Positions 1 through 5,221 of a stretch of 6,816 nucleotides of DNA are shown here, piece after piece. Every line of letters begins with the position of its first letter. Within the stretch, counting starts at the first letter, position 1. The DNA is from Candidatus Zixiibacteriota bacterium (lineage in GTDB: Bacteria > Zixibacteria > MSB-5A5 > GN15 > JACZUZ01), in contig JACZUZ010000110.1 of assembly GCA_022572905.1 (NCBI GenBank), forward strand, positions 1 to 6,816, in the 5' to 3' direction. The notes under the pieces were generated by a model. That model saw nothing but the letters and a program-made list of their open reading frames with translations, was not told the origin of the DNA and did not search any database. The position numbers and the translations under genes are program-made.

Positions 1-96
1 CTATCTGTAGCCGCGTATCGGTGGTTTAGGTATGGTCGCACAGTAGTTACGGTAAAGTCGGGTGGCGGCGGAAAGATTATAGAGAAAAGATACTAG
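1..96 (+). CDS. C-terminal end of an unidentified upstream protein (5' truncated)
   Basis: Frame 1 is open from the first base to a TAG at 94-96, giving 31 codons. The other two forward frames hit stops within the first 30 bases. The peptide begins LSVAAYRWFRYGR, runs through a four-glycine stretch (residues 21-24) and ends in KIIEKRY. The stop lies 4 bases before the mglA start, a typical operon spacing, which supports a real gene end. The aromatic and Arg-rich start could be the cytoplasmic side of a membrane segment, but that is a guess. I do not recognise the family. It could also be non-coding leader sequence that happens to be open. Confidence 0.4.
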   Translation, partial: LSVAAYRWFRYGRTVVTVKSGGGGKIIEKRY

Positions 97-100
97 AAAT

Positions 101-1306
101 ATGGTTTCGATAAATTACGCAAGCAAAGAAGTCAGCTGTAAGATCGTTTACTATGGACCCGGTTTGTCGGGTAAAACGACCAATCTTCAGTATGTTCATC
201 AAAAAGTGCCGAATAATACGCGCGGGAAATTGATCTCGCTGGCTACTGAATCGGACAGGACTTTGTATTTTGATTTTCTTCCGATCAACATTGGATCGAT
301 AAACGGTTTTGCGGCCAAGTTTCAATTGTATACGGTTCCCGGTCAGGTTTATTACAACGCAACGAGGAGGCTCGTTTTAAGAGGCGTCGACGGAGTAGTG
401 TTCGTTGCGGATTCTCAGTCCGACAAGATGGACGACAATCTTGAGTCTCTTTCCAACTTGAAAGAGAATCTTGAAGAGTATGGTTATGATATCCACGATC
501 TGCCAATAGTGATACAGTACAATAAGACTGATCTGCCCGGAGCGCTGAGTTTAGAGAAAATGGACGCCCAATTAAATGAGTACAAGTGGCCAAGTTTTGT
601 GTCATCCGCCGTTACCGGAGTCGGTGTATTCGACACTCTAAAATCGGTAATGAAACTTGTTCTTGAGCGGGCCAGAACCGGTGGTTCGAGAGCAAAGCTC
701 AAACCATCGAATGTGGAAGCGAATAAGTCGGAAAGAGCGCCAGAAAAGACTGCAAACGCCTTTGGAACAAGCGAAGTTGGGCAATCGCCCGCGCAATCGA
801 CCGCCGCCCCGGTTCAGGAAACCAGGAAAACGCCCGTAATAGCTGGAAGTCTACAGGGACTCCCTCTCATGCCCAAGCCAAAACCAAGAGGTAGCGCTAT
901 ATTTGGCATGGGGGAAATAAAGAGGCCTGCCAGTGGCTCACATCGCCCTCTGGGTAAAGGGCTCGGCTCAGGCGGCATACTCCGTAACGAAGGTGGTTCG
1001 TCGTTGCCCAGCGATAAGTCTGAATCGTCACAACTATTCGGTGTGTCGCAAAAATCGGCTCCGCCAAGTTTCGTTTCCCAGTCTGGAGCAATGTCCACAG
1101 AATTAGACAATACGCAAGATATAGCGCCGCAAATTCAAGGACCCGCTACTTCAGAGGAGCCGAGTAATGCGCTTGATAATACCGAAGGTATCCCAGTGCA
1201 GACTCCGGCGACTTCTCCTCGCTCGATCGTTTATGATCCGCTCGAGGGGACTCCTATAAGAAGGAAGAAACGTGGATTCTTCAGAAGATTGTTTGGTGGA
1301 AAATAG
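101..1306 (+). CDS. mglA: MglA-type Ras-like polarity GTPase with long C-terminal tail
   Basis: This is a small GTPase of the MglA family, which sets cell polarity and directs type IV pilus and motility machinery to a pole. The G domain spans residues 1-195. It has the P-loop GPGLSGKT (19-26), a switch I region with Arg53-Thr54 (the Arg53 of Myxococcus MglA acts as intrinsic arginine finger), the family G3 variant TVPGQ (78-82) with Gln82, NKTD (141-144) for guanine specificity, and a G5-like SAVTGVG (169-175). Canonical MglA stops near residue 195, but this protein has 401 residues. Residues 196-386 are a low-complexity Pro/Ser/Gly/Ala-rich linker that looks disordered. The last 15 residues are strongly basic and amphipathic. 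The ATG is chosen because the N-terminus aligns directly with Myxococcus MglA (INY...CKIVYYGPG). The Shine-Dalgarno is weak (purine run 81-90). mglB follows after 13 bases. Family assignment is very secure; the role of the tail is inference. Confidence 0.96.
   Translation: MVSINYASKEVSCKIVYYGPGLSGKTTNLQYVHQKVPNNTRGKLISLATESDRTLYFDFLPINIGSINGFAAKFQLYTVPGQVYYNATRRLVLRGVDGVVFVADSQSDKMDDNLESLSNLKENLEEYGYDIHDLPIVIQYNKTDLPGALSLEKMDAQLNEYKWPSFVSSAVTGVGVFDTLKSVMKLVLERARTGGSRAKLKPSNVEANKSERAPEKTANAFGTSEVGQSPAQSTAAPVQETRKTPVIAGSLQGLPLMPKPKPRGSAIFGMGEIKRPASGSHRPLGKGLGSGGILRNEGGSSLPSDKSESSQLFGVSQKSAPPSFVSQSGAMSTELDNTQDIAPQIQGPATSEEPSNALDNTEGIPVQTPATSPRSIVYDPLEGTPIRRKKRGFFRRLFGGK
1259..1303 (+). other. 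MinD-like membrane-targeting peptide at the MglA C-terminus
   Basis: Codons 387-401 of mglA encode a peptide of the form RRKKRGFFRRLFGGK. Seven of its 15 residues are basic, and the aromatic/leucine positions fall on one face if helical. It closely resembles the end of E. coli MinD (KGFLKRLFGG), a membrane-targeting amphipathic helix. The resemblance is seen directly; membrane binding is inferred. It is separated from the G domain by about 190 low-complexity residues, so it would act as an anchor on a flexible tether. Confidence 0.6.
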
Positions 1307-1310
1307 GACC

Positions 1311-1316
1311 GGAGGG
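1311..1316 (+). promoter_or_regulatory. Shine-Dalgarno deciding the mglB start
   Basis: GGAGGG lies 3-4 bases before the ATG at 1320, within the 13-base gap after the mglA stop. The same frame extends upstream to a possible start at 1272, but that would overlap mglA and add 16 residues with no counterpart in MglB proteins. The 1320 start is therefore preferred. Confidence 0.75.
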
Positions 1317-1319
1317 AAT

Positions 1320-1808
1320 ATGTCTGAACGGGATCTCATAATTTACGAAGAAGATGTTATCAAGATTGAGGCGTTACTCAATCGCGCCATAAAGGGAGCT
1401 GAGGCAAAATGCGCCCTTCTGGTCGATAAGGACGGCCATCTCATCGCCAGACAGGGCTTCACTCACTCGCTGGACACGACGGCTTTGGCGGCGCTCCTGG
1501 CGGGATCGTTCGCTTCTACCAGAGAAATAGCTCGGTTGGTGGGTGAGGAGGAATTTTCAGTTCTCTTTCACCAGGGAAAGAAGGACCACATACATATGTC
1601 CCTGATAGGCGAACGGGCAATAATGGTGATAATCTTTGATGACCGAACTACGATTGGCATGGTTCGGCTGTATTCTAAAGAAGTGGCGACAGGAATGAGC
1701 AAAATACTTTCAGAAGTCAAAGATTCAAGTGACGCCGTGTCTGGAGGCATCGATTCGGATTTTACCGCCTCGGCCGGAGAAAAGTTAGACGACATTTTTA
1801 GTGAATAG
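1320..1808 (+). CDS. mglB: MglB, roadblock/LC7 GTPase-activating partner of MglA
   Basis: This roadblock/LC7-domain protein has 162 aa; Myxococcus MglB has about 159. MglB dimers bind MglA-GTP asymmetrically, stimulate GTP hydrolysis and keep MglA off the wrong pole. The roadblock fold covers roughly residues 10-125. Visible family features are IYEEDVIKI near the start, the LVDKDG turn (34-39), the helix beginning DTTALAALLAG (52-62), and IIFDDRTTIGMVRL (104-117), which matches the FDNRTSLGLVRL region of Myxococcus MglB. The acidic C-terminus DDIFSE (157-162) corresponds to DNLFSE in Myxococcus, the end of the C-terminal helix reported to contact MglA. The gene follows mglA directly; in Myxococcus the order is mglB then mglA. 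It starts at ATG 1320 behind GGAGGG. No membrane segment or other domain is present. Confidence 0.94.
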   Translation: MSERDLIIYEEDVIKIEALLNRAIKGAEAKCALLVDKDGHLIARQGFTHSLDTTALAALLAGSFASTREIARLVGEEEFSVLFHQGKKDHIHMSLIGERAIMVIIFDDRTTIGMVRLYSKEVATGMSKILSEVKDSSDAVSGGIDSDFTASAGEKLDDIFSE

Positions 1809-1850
1809 TGTCGCAAGAATAAATGCGATGCGGAATTCATAGTTTCGGTA

Positions 1851-1882
1851 GGGGAGAGTGTTTGAATTTTGACGGTCTCCCC
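1851..1882. repeat. Inverted repeat in the mglB-pilB gap
   Basis: GGGGAGA (1851-1857) is perfectly complementary to TCTCCCC (1876-1882), with an 18-base loop. It lies 42 bases after the mglB stop and 80 bases before the pilB start. No T-run follows, so it is not a standard intrinsic terminator. It may be a leader hairpin, an operator or a weak attenuator. The rest of the 154-base gap has no convincing promoter or gene. Confidence 0.4.
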
Positions 1883-1962
1883 ATATCTATAACAAGCAAC
1901 GATTAAAGTGGCTAACTTGGTCGATTTCACATTGAACACCAAAGAGATTTTGAGAGCGCCTA

Positions 1963-3654
1963 ATGAAAGCTGATCTGGGAACTATGCTGGTTGAAGCCGG
2001 CAGGATTACACAGGAACAGTATAAGCAGGCCCTGACATTTCAGGATGGCGGCAAGGGCAAATTTGAGCAGGGGCTCGTCGATTGCGGCGCCGTTGGATCT
2101 GTTGATGAAGTCTATCAGTTTATCGGTAAGCAGCTCAATATGGGAGCTGTCAGACTTTCAGATATTGAATTGAATCCTGAAGTTGTTCGTCTGATCCCAC
2201 TGGACATCGCTCGCAAGTTCAATGTAGTCGCAATTTCCAAAATCTCACGTACGCTTGTTGTCGCGATTTCTGATCCGGGGAACGTCTATGTGCTTGATGC
2301 GATCAAGTTTATTACCGGTTGCAAAGTGCAGCCTGTAATCTCGCCGGAGGAGGAAATCAGCAAGGCTATCGACTCAAATTACATGGACGCGTCGACGTTC
2401 TCCGAAGCGCTCAGGAGCATGGAGGACGATCCGGACCTCGAAGTTGTCTCTGCGGAGGATGCGCCGTCCGAATCTGATTTGCTCTCGGCGATTCAGGATA
2501 AACCGCTTGTAAAATTGGTAGATTCAATTATTACCAACGCGGTTAGGCACGGAGCGTCTGATATTCACATTGAGATGTACGAGAAAAGATTGCGGGTTAG
2601 ATATCGCGTTGACGGCGAGCTTCGCGAAATGGATCCGCTTCCGTTCAAATACAGATCGGCGATTGTTTCGCGTGTAAAGATTATGGCTGAGCTGGATATT
2701 TCCGAACGACGACTCCCTCAGGATGGTCGCATCAAGATCAAAATCAGTGATCGCACCATTGATTTGCGAGTCTCGGTGTTGCCGACAATCTTTGGAGAGA
2801 AAGTCGTGATGCGAATTCTTGACCCGACCACTTTGCGCACAGACATGACGCAACTTGGGTTTAACGAATTCGCATTGAGGCGATTCGAAGAGGCGATACA
2901 TTTGCCTTATGGAATTATTCTTGTTACTGGTCCTACCGGCTCAGGTAAGACGACAACACTCTATTCGGCCCTCAAACAACTTAATCGGCCTCAGGTAAAC
3001 ATTATGTCCGCTGAGGATCCGGTTGAGTTCAACTTCGACGGGATAAACCAGGTACTAGTGCGCTCTGACATTGGACTAACCTTCGCTCATTCGCTTCGTT
3101 CATTCTTGCGGCAGGACCCGGACATTATCATGGTTGGCGAGATTAGAGACAGCGAAACGGCGGAAATTGCAATTCGAGCCGCATTGACCGGTCACCTTGT
3201 TTTTTCGACTCTTCATACTAACGACGCTCCTTCCGCTGTTAACCGTTTGGTGGATATGGATATTCCTTCATTTCTGGTAGCTTCGTCCACAAGACTGATT
3301 ATGGCCCAGAGAATGACCCGCAAGATTTGTGAATTTTGTAAAGAAGAAATTAGTATCTCACAGGAACAGTTGGACGCGCTCAAAGTGCCTGATGACTGGA
3401 AGAAAGACCTCAAAGCGTTTCAAGGTAAGGGATGTAATTCATGTGGCGGCACCGGTAAATCAGGGCGAAGCGGTATCTTTGAAGTAATGCCGATAACCAG
3501 CGCGATAGAATCTTTAATCCTCGACAAGGCCAATGAAAATGAAATCCGCGAGGTTGCTGTCAAAGAAGGGATGGATACCCTGCAGATGGGCGCAGTTGAG
3601 AAAATGAAGAACGGCATAATTTCAATTGACGAAGTGTTCGCTGTCACTATCTAG
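1963..3654 (+). CDS. pilB: PilB, type IV pilus extension ATPase
   Basis: This is a hexameric GspE/PilB-family ATPase (563 aa, typical for PilB) that powers pilin polymerisation at the cytoplasmic face of the PilC platform. Residues 1-140 form a GspE_N/MshEN-type N-terminal domain, and an acidic linker covers about 142-175. The N2 domain follows (GASDIHIE, 197-204; RYRVDGEL, 213-220). The ATPase core has Walker A GPTGSGKT (323-330), an aspartate box SAEDPVEF (349-356), Walker B DPDIIMVGEIRD (385-396) with the catalytic Glu393, and the histidine box TGHLVFSTLHTND (409-421). A zinc tetracysteine, C456-x2-C459 and C491-x2-C494, is specific to the extension-type GspE/PilB class and absent from PilT. 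The ATG at 1963 has a weak GAGAG (1952-1956) before it and gives the normal N-terminus. In the N-terminal domain the arginines usual in c-di-GMP-binding MshEN motifs are replaced (Asp4, Lys33). A 393-base gap separates it from pilT. Confidence 0.96.
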   Translation: MKADLGTMLVEAGRITQEQYKQALTFQDGGKGKFEQGLVDCGAVGSVDEVYQFIGKQLNMGAVRLSDIELNPEVVRLIPLDIARKFNVVAISKISRTLVVAISDPGNVYVLDAIKFITGCKVQPVISPEEEISKAIDSNYMDASTFSEALRSMEDDPDLEVVSAEDAPSESDLLSAIQDKPLVKLVDSIITNAVRHGASDIHIEMYEKRLRVRYRVDGELREMDPLPFKYRSAIVSRVKIMAELDISERRLPQDGRIKIKISDRTIDLRVSVLPTIFGEKVVMRILDPTTLRTDMTQLGFNEFALRRFEEAIHLPYGIILVTGPTGSGKTTTLYSALKQLNRPQVNIMSAEDPVEFNFDGINQVLVRSDIGLTFAHSLRSFLRQDPDIIMVGEIRDSETAEIAIRAALTGHLVFSTLHTNDAPSAVNRLVDMDIPSFLVASSTRLIMAQRMTRKICEFCKEEISISQEQLDALKVPDDWKKDLKAFQGKGCNSCGGTGKSGRSGIFEVMPITSAIESLILDKANENEIREVAVKEGMDTLQMGAVEKMKNGIISIDEVFAVTI

Positions 3655-3714
3655 TTCTCTCCCGCTCGTTCTCTCCGGGAATCTTTCTCCATAATTCTCG
3701 AATACAAAATATTT

Positions 3715-3727
3715 GCCTTGACAAGGC
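3715..3727. repeat. 13-base palindrome overlapping a -35-like hexamer
   Basis: GCCTTG-A-CAAGGC is a perfect inverted repeat with 6-base arms, 61 bases after the pilB stop. The sequence CAAGGC recurs immediately at 3729-3734. Its centre contains TTGACA (3718-3723), but no good -10 lies at 16-18 bases, so a promoter/operator reading is only suggestive. Confidence 0.35.
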
Positions 3728-3980
3728 TCAAGGCCCACTTACTCCCTTCTGCGAACCGTAGACATTCTATATTCGGCTCTCCGAAAACTGTTCAATAATT
3801 GAGCATCGTCTTTATTTTTGAGGCAAGCAGTTTTACGTAAGGTTCGCTGGATCAGTGATATGCGAGAGTTGAGATTCAATATCACGATCAAGTTCATCCT
3901 GTATTTCGCCGATACAATGAAAAGAACTATACGAGTTTTATTTGAATCGCTTCGAGTGTCTATTTTGCGTAATTGCCGAT

Positions 3981-3999
3981 TCAGATTGAAGTCAGATTG
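3981..3999 (+). repeat. TCAGATTG direct repeat upstream of pilT
   Basis: TCAGATTG occurs at 3981-3988 and again at 3992-3999, a phase of 11 bases or about one helical turn. It ends 48 bases before the pilT start. Same-face direct repeats can bind regulators, but there is no independent support here. Confidence 0.3.
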
Positions 4000-4047
4000 T
4001 CAGGACCTATTAAGAACTAAACTAAAGGATAGGTAAGGCGGAGATAT

Positions 4048-5130
4048 ATGATCACATTACGTGAATTGTTGGAAAAGATGGTTGAGCTAGGCGCTTCGGA
4101 TTTACATCTGACAGTTGGCGCTCCGCCAACTTTGAGGATTGATGGTAAACTGGAGAAAATGCAAACCGACTCTCTTTCGCCTGAAATGACCAAGAAGCTG
4201 GCTTATTCCATTATGAATGAAAAACAGCGAATGCGTTTTGAGGAAAATTCTGAGCTGGATCTCTCCTTTGGGATTGAACAAATGTGTCGTTTCCGTTGTA
4301 ACATATTCGTTCAACGCGGCAATGTTGCAGTGGCGCTCAGAGCGATACCGTTTGAGATTATGACATTTGAACAATTAGGTCTTCCAAAATGTGTCTCAGA
4401 TTTTGCGCGCCTACCGAGAGGGCTGGTTCTGGTAACCGGACAGACCGGATCAGGAAAGACTACTACTCTGGCGTCAATTATAGACAAGATCAATCGCGAA
4501 CGCGCTTGCCATATCTTGACAGTTGAAGACCCAATTGAATATTTGCATCGCCATCAAATGTCCTTAGTCAATCAACGTGAAGTGGAGGCGGACACCAAGT
4601 CGTTTGCATCGGCTCTAAAATACGCTCTGCGAGAGGACCCCGATGTGGTGCTCATAGGTGAGATGAGAGACCTTGAGACGATTGAATCCGCATTGACAAT
4701 TTCCGAGACAGGTCACCTGGCGTTTGCGACACTGCATACAAACTCGGCGGCGGAGACCATCAATAGAATAATTGATGTATTCCCGACGAATCAGCAGGAT
4801 CAAATCCGAGTGACTCTCTCATTCTGCTTGCAGGCGGTTGTTTCGCAGACTCTGCTACCGCGTGTTGGCGGTGGACGTATTCTCGCTCTGGAGATACTGG
4901 TTTGCACCCCGGCTATCCGCGCTCTTATCCGAGACGAGAAGACCGAGCAAATCTACAGCATGATTCAATCCGGGCAAAAATATGGGATGAAAACCCTGAA
5001 TCAATCGCTGTATGAGCTCCAGAAGAGCGGAAAAATATCACTCCAGACTGCTATGGAGCAAACTTCTAATCCTGATGAGCTAAACGAGCTGTTAACTCGA
5101 AACGCCTCAACTTCGCTTTCATATGTTTAA
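4048..5130 (+). CDS. pilT: PilT, type IV pilus retraction ATPase
   Basis: This hexameric ATPase drives pilus depolymerisation and so twitching, adhesion release and DNA uptake. It has 360 aa, close to the family norm of about 345-370. The N-terminal domain has ASDLHL (16-21) and LRIDG (29-33). The core has Walker A GQTGSGKT (131-138), aspartate box LTVEDPIEY (157-165), Walker B DPDVVLIGEMRD (197-208) with catalytic Glu205, and histidine box TGHLAFATLHTN (221-232). The C-terminal AIRALIRD (289-296) corresponds to the AIRNLIRE motif required for retraction by PilT, and there is no zinc tetracysteine. Together these separate it from PilB. The ATG follows GGAG with a 4-base spacer. The last ~15 residues after DELNELLT are a short polar tail. 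It sits between pilB and pilC, and the 393-base gap upstream suggests its own promoter. A PilU-type paralogue is less likely given the well-kept AIRxLIR motif. Confidence 0.95.
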   Translation: MITLRELLEKMVELGASDLHLTVGAPPTLRIDGKLEKMQTDSLSPEMTKKLAYSIMNEKQRMRFEENSELDLSFGIEQMCRFRCNIFVQRGNVAVALRAIPFEIMTFEQLGLPKCVSDFARLPRGLVLVTGQTGSGKTTTLASIIDKINRERACHILTVEDPIEYLHRHQMSLVNQREVEADTKSFASALKYALREDPDVVLIGEMRDLETIESALTISETGHLAFATLHTNSAAETINRIIDVFPTNQQDQIRVTLSFCLQAVVSQTLLPRVGGGRILALEILVCTPAIRALIRDEKTEQIYSMIQSGQKYGMKTLNQSLYELQKSGKISLQTAMEQTSNPDELNELLTRNASTSLSYV

Positions 5131-5135
5131 GGATA

Positions 5136-5192
5136 TTTTTGTGGGACCGTTTTCATAAGGCTGCTTTTTGTAAGACTGTTTTTGTAAGACCA
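5136..5192 (+). repeat. Four imperfect 14-bp tandem repeats between pilT and pilC
   Basis: The units are TTTTTGTGGGACCG (5136-5149), TTTTCATAAGGCTG (5150-5163), one extra C (5164), TTTTTGTAAGACTG (5165-5178) and TTTTTGTAAGACCA (5179-5192). The consensus is TTTTTGTAAGACTG. The last two share their first 12 bases exactly. The array begins 5 bases after the pilT stop and ends 29 bases before pilC, occupying most of the 91-base gap. A 14-base period is not a multiple of three, so it is not coding. It may be slippage-born, a protein-binding array, or a U-rich spacer in the mRNA. Confidence 0.8.
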
Positions 5193-5206
5193 TGCAACTA
5201 TGATCC

Positions 5207-5213
5207 AGAAGGA
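5207..5213 (+). promoter_or_regulatory. Shine-Dalgarno of pilC
   Basis: AGAAGGA lies 8 bases before the ATG at 5222, immediately downstream of the 14-bp repeat array. It supports the chosen pilC start. Confidence 0.7.
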
Positions 5214-5221
5214 TATTTGTT

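Larger units (their letters stand above)
3655..4047. other. 393-base pilB-pilT intergenic region
   Basis: No confident gene lies here, and no strong intrinsic terminator follows pilB. Contents seen: a 13-base palindrome GCCTTGACAAGGC (3715-3727) overlapping a -35-like TTGACA; a -10-like TATATT (3768-3773) followed by a tight hairpin TTCGG-CTCT-CCGAA (3772-3785); an 11-base palindrome TCAATAATTGA (3792-3802); TTACGTAA (3833-3840); a direct repeat TCAGATTG at 3981 and 3992, 11 bases apart; and a Shine-Dalgarno GGAG (4040-4043) for pilT. A frame is open from TTG 3818 or ATG 3860 to TAA 4034-4036, encoding a 58-72 residue very basic peptide with no recognisable domain. I judge it more likely chance than a gene. 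The region plausibly carries a promoter for pilT. Confidence 0.5.

Noticed and set aside
657..839. Second + frame ORF within the mglA tail.
   Set aside because: It is an out-of-frame shadow of the low-complexity tail. The mglA frame stays open to a conserved-looking C-terminus, so no frameshift is implied.
1272..1319. Upstream in-frame extension of mglB overlapping the end of mglA.
   Set aside because: The 16 extra residues match nothing in MglB, while GGAGGG sits right before the ATG at 1320.
1869..1893. TTGACG (1869-1874) and TATAAC (1888-1893) as a sigma-70 promoter for pilB.
   Set aside because: The spacer is only 13 bases, outside the working range, and the -35 falls inside the hairpin loop.
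1908..1973. GTG-started 21-codon ORF overlapping the pilB start (begins VANLVDFTLN).
   Set aside because: Too short, no ribosome binding site and no family. Translational coupling to pilB is conceivable but unsupported.
3660..3680. TCCCG...CGGGA after pilB as a terminator.
   Set aside because: Only a 5-base stem with an 11-base loop and no T-run, too weak to call.
3818..4036. Open frame from TTG 3818 (or ATG 3860) encoding a 58-72 residue Arg/Lys-rich peptide ending 11 bases before pilT.
   Set aside because: No Shine-Dalgarno at either start, no recognisable motif, and an odd Arg-rich composition. The spacing to pilT is the only point in favour, so it is mentioned only within the intergenic entry.
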